Numbered from the stretch's first letter, positions 1 to 11,141 are shown. The stretch is DNA of 64,000 nucleotides from Bovifimicola ammoniilytica (GCF_025567085.1 NZ_JAOQJN010000010.1:1-64000), one strand, 5' to 3'. The notes: a model not told the origin generated them from the letters alone. Translations and numbers: made by a program.

Positions 1-129
1 CTCATATGACCTCGGATGTCTTGAATTGTTAAATCTTTTCAGATTTACTAATTAAGATATTTCAATGTGTAGTTTTCAAGGTACATTAGTTTTACGTGTT
101 CCCGCACATATGAATCATTTCTGATTCAA

Positions 130-202
130 TGGAGACGGAGAGATTCGAACTCTTGACCCCCTGCTTGCAAGGCAGGTGCTCTCCCAACTGAGCTACGCCC
201 CC
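130..202 (-). tRNA. tRNA-Ala(TGC)
   Basis: Read on the minus strand this folds as a 73-nt tRNA: a seven-pair acceptor stem (GGGGGCG with CGTCTCC), a D arm with AGCTCAGTTGG, an anticodon loop carrying TGC, a T arm with GTTCGAATC and discriminator A. It lies 8 bases after the 5S gene in the same direction and probably belongs to the same ribosomal transcript, ahead of a 23S gene outside the window. Confidence 0.95.
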
Positions 203-210
203 ATTTAATC

Positions 211-326
211 TGGCAGCCACCTACTCTTCCATACCGTCTCCAGTATAGTACCATCGGCCGCTAAAGTCTTAACCATCGTGTTCGAGATGAGAACGGGTGT
301 GTCCCCTTAGCGCATCACCACCAGAA
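211..326 (-). rRNA. rrf: 5S ribosomal RNA
   Basis: The minus strand reads TCTGGTGGTGATGCGCTAAG at its start and ends in a GGTAGGTGGCTGCCA-type 3' terminus, about 116 nt, the size and conserved ends of bacterial 5S rRNA. It lies between 16S and tRNA-Ala, unlike the usual 16S-23S-5S order. The exact ends are approximate. Confidence 0.92.
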
Positions 327-530
327 ATTTCGCGTGTACATAAGTAAGTGCATTTCGTATATTAAACAGTTGTTTCAGACTTGTCTGTAAATGACTGTTT
401 AATGTATGAAATATAAGCGACGCAGTCGCGACCAAGAAAGCTGTGCTTTCGAGGTTTCACTTACATTCTTATTTTATATGAACACTCATAACCAAACAGT
501 AACTTCTTTTCCATTCCTTACTTCTTCTTT

Positions 531-2072
<1,542 letters not shown>

Positions 2073-2312
2073 TGTTTAATCCAGATTCAAAATAACGTTA
2101 GCTATTTTAATCCGACACATTTCTGTGTTTACTGTTTTTGGAAATCGTTTACACGATGTTCGCTGAAAATTTTTAGAATTTTCAGGGTTGGATTTATGTT
2201 ACTGTTCAGTTATCAATGTTCATATTTTGAACTTTTGCTCGTTATCCAATTAATAACTCGCACTCAAAGTTCTTTTTCTTTTTTGTTGTTACTCTTTAGC
2301 AGCAACTGTGAT

Positions 2313-2341
2313 AGTTTATCATGTTTAACTTATTATGTCAA
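2313..2341 (-). promoter_or_regulatory. rRNA operon promoter
   Basis: On the minus strand a perfect -35 TTGACA (2341-2336) is followed after 17 bp by TAAACT (2318-2313). It sits about 240 bp upstream of the mature 16S 5' end, which is normal for a processed rRNA leader. Confidence 0.8.
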
Positions 2342-2380
2342 GCACTTTTTTATCTTTTTTTAAGATTTTTAACTATCGAA

Positions 2381-2468
2381 CGGAGAAAGAGGGATTTGAA
2401 CCCTCGCGCCGCGCAAACGACCTACACCCTTAGCAGGGGCGCCTCTTCAGCCTCTTGAGTATTTCTCC
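2381..2468 (-). tRNA. tRNA-Ser(GCT)
   Basis: An 88-nt minus-strand tRNA with a long variable arm (GTCGTTTGCGCGGC region). The acceptor stem is GGAGAAA/TTTCTCC, the discriminator is G, and the anticodon loop CTGCTAA gives anticodon GCT. The long variable arm and G discriminator identify a serine tRNA. It lies just upstream of the rRNA promoter in the same direction. Confidence 0.95.
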
Positions 2469-2759
2469 ATATCTGAATTTCTTCTATAATTCATATTAAA
2501 TTGTTATTAAATCTATGTGCATCATCGTGACGCAAAGGTTATTATACTTGATTGACACCCCTTTGTCAATTATTTTTTATATTTAATCTGTATTTTTTAT
2601 ATATTCTTTTTATTGCTTTGATTTTATGGATTATATATCATTATATTTATATACTTACTATGCGGTTTACTAACTTTACATATATGTTATTCATTTATTT
2701 TCACTTTAATTCTTCTTATTATTTTATTTGTTTATTTTCGCTTAAATGATTCATATATA

Positions 2760-3482
2760 TTATTCATTTATTTTCGCTTCTGTACTTCTTATATATTCTC
2801 CAATTCTTTCCTTTACTATGCATGCAATTTCTGTAGTTTTCATTTTATTGTATTCTTCAGGATAAATTGGTTTCAAATATGCCATTCTTACAGTTGCCTT
2901 TTTAATGGACTTACTGTCAAATACTTTGTATGAGTCCATTATTGCTACCGGTATAATTGGACATTTTGCATTTACGGCACTTTTAAAGCTTCCACCCTTG
3001 AAGTCTAATAGTTCATTACCTTTTCTGCTTCTTGTACCTTCTGCAAATATAACATAGTTTCTTCCCTCTTTTACTTCTTTTGTCATTGTATTTATTACAC
3101 CCATTGACTGTCTTATATCATCTCTGTCTATAATCTGAGCCTGTAACAGTTTAATTATCTTCTTGATAAACCATTGGTTTTCAATTTCTTTCTTCATAAC
3201 AAATGTTATAGGTTGCTTGTTTGTCTCTAATAATACTAAGGCATCAAATAATCCCTGATGATTTGGAAATAAAACATATCCATTTTCTTTAGGGAGATTT
3301 TCCTCACCATCGCTTATTATCTTAACATTTCCTGCACGATTTACTTTTTTAACAATATTACTTAGTACACGATATCTCTCTTCTTCTGAATATTTTTCTG
3401 TATTTCCATATTTACATATAAGATATAACCAATATGGAGCAATAAATATTCTCTTAATTATCATTAATATAATTCTTTCCAT
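2760..3482 (-). CDS. plsC: 1-acyl-sn-glycerol-3-phosphate acyltransferase (PlsC)
   Basis: A 240-residue membrane-associated acyltransferase that would transfer a second acyl chain to lysophosphatidic acid, giving phosphatidic acid for phospholipid synthesis. The family's motif I, NHxxxxD, is seen as NHQGLFD (about residues 74-80). Motif III, EGTRS, occurs in FAEGTRSRKG (about residues 147-156). A hydrophobic N-terminal stretch (IFIAPYWLYLI) fits membrane association. Length is normal for the family. The gene follows the fumarase beta gene by 8 bp and is probably co-transcribed with it, though there is no obvious metabolic link. The region downstream to tRNA-Ser (about 290 bp) is AT-rich with no gene I can support. 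Confidence 0.92.
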   Translation of the reverse strand: MERIILMIIKRIFIAPYWLYLICKYGNTEKYSEEERYRVLSNIVKKVNRAGNVKIISDGEENLPKENGYVLFPNHQGLFDALVLLETNKQPITFVMKKEIENQWFIKKIIKLLQAQIIDRDDIRQSMGVINTMTKEVKEGRNYVIFAEGTRSRKGNELLDFKGGSFKSAVNAKCPIIPVAIMDSYKVFDSKSIKKATVRMAYLKPIYPEEYNKMKTTEIACIVKERIGEYIRSTEAKINE

Positions 3483-3490
3483 AATCCTAC

Positions 3491-4027
3491 CTACTGTAAT
3501 ACCATCTCATACAGATTATTACCCTCTGAATCTATAACAACTATTGCCGGAAAATTTTCAACTTCTAATTTTCTTATGGCTTCTGTTCCCAAATCATCAT
3601 ATGCTATAACTTCACTTGATTTAATACTTTTTGATAATAATGCTCCTGCTCCACCAACGGCAGCGAAATATACTGCTCCATTTCTTATGATGGCTTCCCT
3701 TACTGCATCACTTCTTTTACCCTTGCCTATCATTCCTTTTAAACCTAAATCTAACATATCAGGAGTGTATTTATCCATTCTGCTCGCTGTAGTAGGACCG
3801 GCTGAACCTATAGGTCTTCCCTCTCTTGCAGGTGATGGTCCCATATAATATATTACATTGTTCTTTAATTCTATTGGAAGTTTTTCTCCTGCTTTCAATG
3901 TTTCATACATTCTCTTATGCGCTGCATCTCTTGCAGTATATATAGTTCCTGTTATATATACATAATCACCTGATTTAAGTGTTTTTATCTCTTCTCCATC
4001 AAGTGGAGCTTTTATATATTTTTCCAT
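3491..4027 (-). CDS. class I fumarate hydratase, beta (C-terminal) subunit
   Basis: A 178-residue protein matching the C-terminal domain of iron-sulfur fumarases and tartrate dehydratases. Such two-subunit enzymes interconvert fumarate and L-malate using an oxygen-sensitive [4Fe-4S] cluster held by the alpha subunit. Visible family features are the early LKSGDYVYITGTIYTARDAA segment, GPSPAREGRPIGSAGPTTASRMD (about residues 62-84) and the GMIGKGKRS loop. It follows the alpha gene by 47 bp in the same direction. Tartrate dehydratase cannot be excluded by sequence reading, but fumarase is more likely in an anaerobic clostridium. Confidence 0.9.
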   Translation of the reverse strand: MEKYIKAPLDGEEIKTLKSGDYVYITGTIYTARDAAHKRMYETLKAGEKLPIELKNNVIYYMGPSPAREGRPIGSAGPTTASRMDKYTPDMLDLGLKGMIGKGKRSDAVREAIIRNGAVYFAAVGGAGALLSKSIKSSEVIAYDDLGTEAIRKLEVENFPAIVVIDSEGNNLYEMVLQ

Positions 4028-4074
4028 TTTTCTCTCTGGTCTCCATTTCGCAAAATATTATATTATTTTGAACA

Positions 4075-4917
4075 TTATATTATTCTTGTTACGTGTCTGT
4101 TAACGTGGCAACATGTATTAATTGCAACAGGAAGTCCCGCAATATGTGTTGGATATGTCTCAATATTTACCGCAAATGCTGTGTTACTTCCGCCAAGTCC
4201 ACCCGGACCTATACCCAATGAATTGATTTTTTCTAATAATTCCTCTTCTAATTCTTTAACATATGGAATTGTTGAATGTTCATTTGCATTTCTGGTTAAT
4301 GCTTTCTTAGATAAAATAGTACATTTCTCGAAGTCGCCGCCTATACCTACTCCTACGACCATTGGCGGACATGCATTAGGACCTGCATCTTTGATAGCTG
4401 TTAATACTGCATTTTTCACGCCCTCAATTCCATCTGCCGGTTTTAACATAAATACACGACTCATATTTTCGCTTCCAAAACCTTTTGGAGCAACTGTAAT
4501 TGTCACATCTTCTCCATCAACTATCTCATAATGGATTATTGCCGGTGTATTATCTTTAGTATTTTCTCTGATTAATGGATCTTTTACAACTGATTTTCTT
4601 AAATATCCATCAACATAGCCTCTTCTTACGCCCTCGTTTATGGCATCTTCTAACTTGCCCCCTGTAAGATGTACGTCCTGACCTATTTTTATAAATATTA
4701 CTGCCATTCCCGTATCCTGACAGATTGGTATCATATCCTCTTCGGCAATTTTTAAATTTTCTTCAAGCGAAGATAATACTTTTTTACCAAGTTCATTTTT
4801 CTCTGTTTCGCATGCCTTGTTTAAGCATATTTTCATATCCTGTGACAGAAAATGATTTGCTTCAATACACATTTCTTTAATATTATCAGTAATTACTGAT
4901 ACGTTTAATTCTCTCAT
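4075..4917 (-). CDS. class I fumarate hydratase, alpha (N-terminal) subunit
   Basis: A 280-residue catalytic subunit of a heteromeric [4Fe-4S] fumarate hydratase. Three Cys-containing motifs typical of cluster binding are present: PICQDTG (about residue 65), PNACPPMVVGVGIGG (about 182) and NTCCHVNRH near the C terminus. The GLGGSNTAFAV segment is also typical. It pairs with the beta subunit immediately downstream. Together they supply malate/fumarate interconversion in a branched anaerobic TCA pathway. No regulatory site is obvious in the 245-bp gap from gyrA. Confidence 0.9.
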   Translation of the reverse strand: MRELNVSVITDNIKEMCIEANHFLSQDMKICLNKACETEKNELGKKVLSSLEENLKIAEEDMIPICQDTGMAVIFIKIGQDVHLTGGKLEDAINEGVRRGYVDGYLRKSVVKDPLIRENTKDNTPAIIHYEIVDGEDVTITVAPKGFGSENMSRVFMLKPADGIEGVKNAVLTAIKDAGPNACPPMVVGVGIGGDFEKCTILSKKALTRNANEHSTIPYVKELEEELLEKINSLGIGPGGLGGSNTAFAVNIETYPTHIAGLPVAINTCCHVNRHVTRII

Positions 4918-5067
4918 CTCTATACCTGATGCTTATGATATTTCTCATTATGTCTGACCTACTTAAGTCAGAACTGCATATCCTTTCCTTGTATTTTTTA
5001 TATTTATTCTTGATATATTCAGAAATTTTAACTGATACATAGCCAATCATATATTTTTATTTATGAA

Positions 5068-5091
5068 GTGGCTGTGTATACACACAGCCAC
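5068..5091. terminator. perfect hairpin after gyrA
   Basis: GTGGCTGTGT-ATAC-ACACAGCCAC is a perfect 10-bp stem with a four-base loop about 70 bp downstream of the gyrA stop. A clean U-tract is lacking on the minus strand (TTCATAAATAAAAAT follows), so it may be a weak terminator or an RNA-stabilising 3' hairpin. Confidence 0.5.
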
Positions 5092-5162
5092 AAAAATAAT
5101 TTATTCTAATTTTATTCTTTAGAGTTCTTATCTATAATATCTTCACTTATGCATTCTTAATT

Positions 5163-7715
5163 CTATTCATTTTCTGTATTATCTGCATTTTCAGAAGCTT
5201 CCGTTGAAGTATTATTCTCACTCTTTGAATCATCATCGATAAGTTTAACTATCTTATCTTCTATATCTCGTGGGTTATCTCTTACTTTTGCAATCTTGGC
5301 AACTTTAATATTTTCGTCTTTATCGATGTTAATTAATTTGACACCAAATGTATTTCTGCCAATTTCCGAAACCGTATTAACCTTGAACTGTATAATGATT
5401 CCCTCATTTGTAATCATCATAATCTCATGGTCGTCATTTACAGCCTTAACACCTACAACATATCCTGTCTTATCATTAATTCTGTAACATCTTACGCCTT
5501 TACCACCACGTTTCTGAAGTTTAAATTCATCAATTGATGTTCTCTTTCCAAGACCATTCTCTGATACTATTAATAATGAGTCACCCTGGTTATTCATCTG
5601 CATACCGACTATTTCATCGCCCGGCTCAAGATTCATACCTATAACACCCATTGAAGTACGGCCTGTTTTTCTGACATCTTTCTCATTAAATCTGATACAC
5701 ATACCATATTTCGTCACAAGGAAGATATCTCTGTTATTATTAGTTGTCTTAACTTCGATAAGCTCATCATCATCTTTAAGATTGATGGCCTGAAGTCCTG
5801 TTTTTCTCATATTTGCAAAGTCTATTAATGGTGTCTTTTTAACGATACCATTCTTAGTTGTCATAAATAAGAATTTTCTGTCACTGAATTCCTTAACTGG
5901 AATTACGGCTGAAATCTTCTCGCCAGGCTGAAGCTGCATAAGGTTAATTATAGCTGTACCTCTGGCTGTTCTTCCTGCCTCCGGTATCTGGTATGCCTTT
6001 AATCTGTAGGCTTTACCCATATTTGTAAGGAACATCAGATAATGATGCGTAGATGTCATAAGCAGGTCTACTATGTAATCATCATCAATTGTCTGCATTC
6101 CCTTAATTCCCTTGCCACCACGATTCTGACTCTTGAAATTATCTACAGTCATTCTCTTGATGTAACCAAGATTAGTTCTTGCAATTACTGTATTCTCATT
6201 AGGAATTAAATCTTCAACAGAAATATCATCTTCATCATATCCGATGGATGTTCTTCTGTCATCACCATATTTATCTCTGATTACTAATATTTCTTCTCTG
6301 ATTACACCTAATAATTTCTTCTCATCAGCAAGAATTGCCTTTAATTCAGCAATCTTTATCTCAAGCTCTCTTAATTCATTTTCAAGTTTTTCTCTTTCTA
6401 AACCTGTCAATGCCCTGAGTCGCATATCTACGATAGCCTGTGCCTGTGCATCTGTTAATTCAAATCTTTCCATCAGACTGTCTTTAGCTATCTGGGTTGT
6501 TCTCGAACCTCTGATAATCTTAATAACTTCATCGATATTATCAAGTGCTATCATTAAGCCCTGTAAAATATGTGCTCGCTCTTCTGCTTTGTTTAAATCA
6601 TACTTAATTCTTCTGGTTACTACATCTTCCTGATGGATTAAATAATAATTAAGCATCTCATATAAGTTGAGTACCCTTGGCTGGTTATCAACTAATGAAA
6701 GCATAATTACTCCGAATGTATCCTGAAGCTGGGTATGTTTATATAAATGATTTAAAACTATATTAGGATTAACATCTCTTCTAAGTTCGATTGCAATTCT
6801 CATTCCTGACTTATCAGACTCATCTCTTAGATCCGTGATACCGTCCACTTTCTTCTCCTTAACGAGTTCTGCAATCTTCTCTATAAGTTTTGCCTTATTA
6901 ACCATATATGGAAGTTCTGTGACAACGATTCTGTTCTTACCATTCTCCATTGGCTCAATATTAGTAACCGCACGTACTTTTATCTTTCCTCGTCCGGTTC
7001 TGTAGGCTTCTTCTATTCCTCTTGTTCCTAATATCGTAGCTCCTGTAGGAAAATCAGGACCTTTTACGATATCAAGAATCTCTTCAATCTGTGTTTCCTT
7101 ATCTTCAATTCTGTTGTCGATAATCTTAACGACACCATTGATTGTCTCTCTAAGGTTATGTGGTGGTATATTTGTAGCCATACCTACGGCAATACCACTT
7201 GTACCATTTACTAAAAGGTTTGGAAAACGTGCAGGTAATACAGTTGGCTCCTTCTCTGTCTCATCAAAGTTTGGAACAAAATCAACTGTATTTTTATTAA
7301 TGTCTGCTAGCATTTCCATGGAAATCCTGCTAAGTCTTGCCTCTGTGTAACGCATGGCAGCCGCACCATCTCCATCGACTGAACCGAAGTTACCATGTCC
7401 ATCTACGAGTGGATATCTGGTTGACCATTCCTGTGCAAGATTAACCAACGCACCATAGATAGAGCTGTCACCATGTGGGTGATATTTACCCATTGTGTCA
7501 CCTACGATACGGGCGCATTTACGATGTGGTTTATCAGGACCATTATTTAATTCTATCATCGAGTATAATACTCTTCTCTGAACCGGTTTCAAACCGTCTC
7601 TTACATCTGGTAATGCTCTGGCTGCAATAACACTCATGGCATAATCGATATAAGATTTTTCCATAGTCTTTTTTAAATCAACCTCATGGATTTTATCAAA
7701 TTCTTTTTCGTCCAT
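5163..7715 (-). CDS. gyrA: DNA gyrase subunit A
   Basis: An 850-residue GyrA, the DNA-cleaving subunit that with GyrB introduces negative supercoils. The N-terminal breakage-reunion domain starts with the typical SYIDYAMSVIAARALPDVRD. The catalytic tyrosine is Tyr123 in AAMRYTEA. The C-terminal beta-pinwheel carries SQNRGGKGIKG and a GyrA-box-like QKRGGKGV. An acidic tail closes the protein. In the quinolone-contact region HPHGDSSIYG, the serine (Ser84) is kept but the usual acidic residue four positions on is Gly88. The gene is in the dnaA-dnaN-recF-gyrB-gyrA block and is separated from gyrB by a 130-bp hairpin-rich spacer. Confidence 0.98.
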   Translation of the reverse strand: MDEKEFDKIHEVDLKKTMEKSYIDYAMSVIAARALPDVRDGLKPVQRRVLYSMIELNNGPDKPHRKCARIVGDTMGKYHPHGDSSIYGALVNLAQEWSTRYPLVDGHGNFGSVDGDGAAAMRYTEARLSRISMEMLADINKNTVDFVPNFDETEKEPTVLPARFPNLLVNGTSGIAVGMATNIPPHNLRETINGVVKIIDNRIEDKETQIEEILDIVKGPDFPTGATILGTRGIEEAYRTGRGKIKVRAVTNIEPMENGKNRIVVTELPYMVNKAKLIEKIAELVKEKKVDGITDLRDESDKSGMRIAIELRRDVNPNIVLNHLYKHTQLQDTFGVIMLSLVDNQPRVLNLYEMLNYYLIHQEDVVTRRIKYDLNKAEERAHILQGLMIALDNIDEVIKIIRGSRTTQIAKDSLMERFELTDAQAQAIVDMRLRALTGLEREKLENELRELEIKIAELKAILADEKKLLGVIREEILVIRDKYGDDRRTSIGYDEDDISVEDLIPNENTVIARTNLGYIKRMTVDNFKSQNRGGKGIKGMQTIDDDYIVDLLMTSTHHYLMFLTNMGKAYRLKAYQIPEAGRTARGTAIINLMQLQPGEKISAVIPVKEFSDRKFLFMTTKNGIVKKTPLIDFANMRKTGLQAINLKDDDELIEVKTTNNNRDIFLVTKYGMCIRFNEKDVRKTGRTSMGVIGMNLEPGDEIVGMQMNNQGDSLLIVSENGLGKRTSIDEFKLQKRGGKGVRCYRINDKTGYVVGVKAVNDDHEIMMITNEGIIIQFKVNTVSEIGRNTFGVKLINIDKDENIKVAKIAKVRDNPRDIEDKIVKLIDDDSKSENNTSTEASENADNTENE

Positions 7716-7774
7716 TATATTATTTACTACCTTTCCTTTTTATAGTTAGTAATTCATTTTTAATACAAATCATT

Positions 7775-7832
7775 ATTTCTACGACGTTTGTGTCGTAGAA
7801 ATCGCGGGCAAAATTTCATATTTTGGCCTGCG
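7775..7832. repeat. tandem hairpins between gyrB and gyrA
   Basis: Two adjacent palindromes: ATTTCTACGAC-GTTTGT-GTCGTAGAAAT (7775-7802, perfect 11-bp stem) and a near-perfect hairpin at 7803-7832 (CGCGGGCAAAAT pairing with ATTTTGGCCTGCG). The second resembles a hairpin at 59329-59358 (both contain GCAAAATTT and end in GCGATT). Possibly an interspersed repeat family or an intercistronic RNA processing/attenuation element. Confidence 0.55.
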
Positions 7833-7845
7833 ATTATTTTTAAGG

Positions 7846-9777
7846 CTAGATATCTAAATTAGATACATATTTTGCATTTGCTTCAATGAACTCTCTTCTT
7901 GGCTCTACCTGGTCACCCATAAGAGTTGTGAATGTCAAATCTATCTCTGACTGGCTTTCCTCATCGATGGCAACCCTTAACAGTATTCTCTTCTCAGGAT
8001 CCATTGTTGTCTCCCATAACTGCTCTGCATCCATCTCACCAAGACCTTTGTAAAGCTGAATCTTATTATTCTGGTCTCTTCCTACTTCTGACAGAATCTT
8101 ATTAAGTTCTTCATCACTGTATGCATACCATACCTGCTTATTCTTTTCTAATTTGTAAAGAGGTGGCTGTGCAAGATATACGTGTCCTTCTCTTATCAGA
8201 TCAGGCATAAGTCTATAGAAAAATGTTAAAAGTAATGTTGCAATATGAGCACCGTCTACATCGGCATCGGTCATAATTATTATCTTATGATATCTTAATT
8301 TTGAAATATCGAAATCTTCATGTATTCCTGTACCAAATGCTGTAATCATTGCCTTAATTTCGGCATTACCAAGTATTCTGTCTAATCTTGCCTTTTCAAC
8401 ATTTAAGATTTTACCTCTTAGTGGAAGTATAGCCTGGGTTGCTCTTGAACGTGCTGTCTTAGCTGAACCTCCGGCTGAGTCTCCCTCGACTATATATATC
8501 TCACAGTTTTCAGGATTCTTATCTGAACAGTCTGCTAATTTACCTGGCAGGCTTGCACCCTCTAATGCTGTTTTTCTTCTGGCTAAATCTCTTGCCTTTC
8601 TGGCTGCAGCTCTTGCTCTCTGTGCTAAAATTGATTTCTCACAGATAAGTTTAGCTACGTTAGGATTCTGCTCAAGGAAATATGTTAATTTCTCTGATAC
8701 TACTGATTCTACAGCACTTCTTGCCTCTGTATTACCAAGCTTCTGCTTAGTCTGTCCCTCGAACTGTGGTTCTTCAATCTTGACACTTACTATTACCGTA
8801 AGTCCCTCTCTTATATCTTCACCTGTAAGATTCTGCTCACTGTCTTTTAATAATTTATTACTTCTTGCGTAATCATTAAATGTCTTTGTAATGGCACGCT
8901 TAAAGCCCTCGATGTGAGTTCCTCCTTCAGGTGTATTTATATTATTAACGAAACCATATGCATTTTCTGTATATGAATCATTATGCTGCAATGCAACTTC
9001 TACTGCTACTCCATTAACCGTTCCCTCACAGTAGATTATCTCCGGATATAATGGTTGTTTGCCCTTGTTTAAATAAGTTACGAATTCCTTTATACCGCCT
9101 TCGTAATGAAATACTTTCTCTTTCTTTTCCTCTCTGTCATCTCTAAGGATAATCCTAAGATTCTTAGTAAGGAAAGCCATCTCTCTTAATCTTATCTTCA
9201 ATACATCATAATCATAAATCGTCTCTTCAAATATCTCTTTATCAGGTAAAAATGTTACACTTGTACCAGTCTGCTCTATAGGACATTCTCCAATTACCGT
9301 AAGCGGGCCTGTCGAATGACCTCTTTCGTATCTCTGTCTGTGAATCTTACCCTCTCTGCAGACAGTAACTTCTAACCATTCACTAAGTGCGTTAACTACT
9401 GATGCACCTACACCATGAAGTCCTCCGGATACCTTGTATCCTCCACCACCGAACTTTCCACCTGCATGAAGAATCGTAAATACTACTTCTACTGCCGGAA
9501 GTCCTGCCTTATGATTTATTCCGACAGGGATACCTCTTCCGTTATCCTTTACAGTTATTGAGTTATCTGCATTAATCTGTACATCAATTTCCGAACAATA
9601 TCCTGCAAGTGCTTCATCTACAGAGTTATCTACTATCTCATATACAAGATGATGTAAACCTTTAGATGATGTGCTTCCGATATACATACCAGGTCTTTTT
9701 CTTACAGCTTCAAGTCCCTCTAGTATCTGTATCTGATCTGCTCCATATTGATTGTCTACGTTACTGTTTTCACTCAT
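7846..9777 (-). CDS. gyrB: DNA gyrase subunit B
   Basis: A 643-residue ATPase subunit of DNA gyrase. The GHKL ATP-binding domain is at the N terminus (EIVDNSVDEALAGYC, DNGRGIPVG, GGLHGVGASVVNALS). The TOPRIM domain shows EGDSAGGSAK (about residue 432) and DADVDGAHI (about 511), with the Glu and Asp residues that bind magnesium. It ends in the GDQVEPRREFIEANA motif. The ATG overlaps the recF stop by 4 bp (ATGA), indicating translational coupling. The length is usual for Gram-positive GyrB. Confidence 0.98.
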   Translation of the reverse strand: MSENSNVDNQYGADQIQILEGLEAVRKRPGMYIGSTSSKGLHHLVYEIVDNSVDEALAGYCSEIDVQINADNSITVKDNGRGIPVGINHKAGLPAVEVVFTILHAGGKFGGGGYKVSGGLHGVGASVVNALSEWLEVTVCREGKIHRQRYERGHSTGPLTVIGECPIEQTGTSVTFLPDKEIFEETIYDYDVLKIRLREMAFLTKNLRIILRDDREEKKEKVFHYEGGIKEFVTYLNKGKQPLYPEIIYCEGTVNGVAVEVALQHNDSYTENAYGFVNNINTPEGGTHIEGFKRAITKTFNDYARSNKLLKDSEQNLTGEDIREGLTVIVSVKIEEPQFEGQTKQKLGNTEARSAVESVVSEKLTYFLEQNPNVAKLICEKSILAQRARAAARKARDLARRKTALEGASLPGKLADCSDKNPENCEIYIVEGDSAGGSAKTARSRATQAILPLRGKILNVEKARLDRILGNAEIKAMITAFGTGIHEDFDISKLRYHKIIIMTDADVDGAHIATLLLTFFYRLMPDLIREGHVYLAQPPLYKLEKNKQVWYAYSDEELNKILSEVGRDQNNKIQLYKGLGEMDAEQLWETTMDPEKRILLRVAIDEESQSEIDLTFTTLMGDQVEPRREFIEANAKYVSNLDI

Positions 9778-10883
9778 TTTTCGTTCTTGACCTCCTCATA
9801 CAGTTTATATGTTCCATTTATAATTCTATAAATTTTATTTACATTTACTCTGTTTTCTATAAATTCGTCTAATCCGGTACATGTAACAATTGTCTGTATT
9901 CCGTCTAAACTCTCTATTAACTGATTCTGTCTGTTACTGTCTAATTCCGACATTACATCATCTAACAATAATACAGGCTCATCATTAATTATCTTCTTTA
10001 CCAGTTCAATCTCTGATAGCTTTAATGAAAGTGCTGCTGTTCTCTTCTGTCCCTGACTTCCATATTTGCGGATATCCATATCTTTTATATAAAATCCTAA
10101 ATCATCTCTATGTGGACCAACTGTGGTTGTCTTAAGTTTTATGTCTCTGTTGCGGCTGTCTGTAATCTCTTTTAATAGATTTTCATATATCGCATTTGGT
10201 TCATATACCAGATGAATACTTTCCCTGCCACCAGATAATCTGTTATGTATGTCGCAAATGATTTCATTTATCTGATGTATAAATTCTTCCCGCCTTTTTA
10301 TGATTTTATTACCATAATCTGCTAATTGCATATCCCATATGTCTAATGTGGCATACAGACTATTGTCATAATTAAAGCTTAAATCCTTGAGAAGCTTATT
10401 ACGCTGGGTTAAAATCTTGTTGTAATTAACGATATTATGAACATAGAATTTATCAATCTGGCATAATTCCATATCAATGAATTTTCTTCTTTCAGCAGGA
10501 CCATTTTTAATAATAGCTAAATCTTCCGGTGAAAAGAATATTACATTAACTATGCCAAACAGCTCGCTGACTTTCTTAATCGGCATACCATTTATGGCAA
10601 TTCCTTTAGACTTTGATTTTTTAAGATGGATATCAATCCTATATGGAACATCATTCTTCTTAACAATTAATTTGATATGAGATTCATTTTTACCAAATCT
10701 TATTATCTCGCTGTCCTTGCTTCCTCTGTGAGATTTAGCTGTCCCACACATATATAATGCTTCTAAGATATTTGTCTTACCCTGTGCATTATCGCCATAG
10801 AGAATATTTGTTCCATCATCAAATTCCATATAAAGATTTTTATAATTTCTATAATTTTCCAAATTAACAGATTCTATTATCAT
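9774..10883 (-). CDS. recF: DNA replication and repair protein RecF
   Basis: A 369-residue SMC-like ATPase that helps load RecA at gapped DNA with RecO and RecR. Walker A is GDNAQGKTN (about residues 34-42). The ABC-type signature region is KYGSQGQKRTAALSLKL and the Walker B is PVLLLDDVMSELD. Length matches the family. It overlaps gyrB by 4 bp and follows the S4-domain gene by 4 bp, so these genes form one operon. Confidence 0.97.
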   Translation of the reverse strand: MIIESVNLENYRNYKNLYMEFDDGTNILYGDNAQGKTNILEALYMCGTAKSHRGSKDSEIIRFGKNESHIKLIVKKNDVPYRIDIHLKKSKSKGIAINGMPIKKVSELFGIVNVIFFSPEDLAIIKNGPAERRKFIDMELCQIDKFYVHNIVNYNKILTQRNKLLKDLSFNYDNSLYATLDIWDMQLADYGNKIIKRREEFIHQINEIICDIHNRLSGGRESIHLVYEPNAIYENLLKEITDSRNRDIKLKTTTVGPHRDDLGFYIKDMDIRKYGSQGQKRTAALSLKLSEIELVKKIINDEPVLLLDDVMSELDSNRQNQLIESLDGIQTIVTCTGLDEFIENRVNVNKIYRIINGTYKLYEEVKNEK

Positions 10884-10887
10884 TTAT

Positions 10888-11097
10888 CTAACCAACTATT
10901 TTAATTTCTTCACCGTTATAACTTACAACATCTCCATCTCTCAATTTTTTACCACGCTGGAGTTCAACTTCACCATTAACCTTAACTTCACCATTAATGA
11001 TTACAATCTTTGCCTCAACTCCTGAGCTTACAAGACCGGCAGCCTTAAGCGCCTGTCCAAGTTTAATAAATTCATCATTTAGATTTATTGTATACAT
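10888..11097 (-). CDS. S4-domain RNA-binding protein (YaaA/RlbA type)
   Basis: A 69-residue protein made of little more than an S4 RNA-binding fold: LGQALKAAGLVSSGVEAKIVIINGEVKVNGEVELQRG resembles the S4 helix-turn and Gly-Glu-Val-x-Val-Asn-Gly pattern. Proteins of this kind lie between dnaN and recF in many Firmicutes (YaaA in Bacillus subtilis) and are linked to large-subunit ribosome assembly. The conserved position and 4-bp gap to recF support the call. Confidence 0.9.
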   Translation of the reverse strand: MYTINLNDEFIKLGQALKAAGLVSSGVEAKIVIINGEVKVNGEVELQRGKKLRDGDVVSYNGEEIKIVG

Positions 11098-11141
11098 AAT
11101 CTCACAACACTTTCTGTTTAAATTCTGCCTTAAACATTTGA

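Noticed and set aside
2552..2749. 65-codon frame of Phe/Tyr/Leu-rich sequence
   Set aside because: Low-complexity AT-rich spacer, no SD and no family resemblance.
2470..2759. Possible small RNA or leader upstream of tRNA-Ser
   Set aside because: No promoter, hairpin or conserved motif could be supported.
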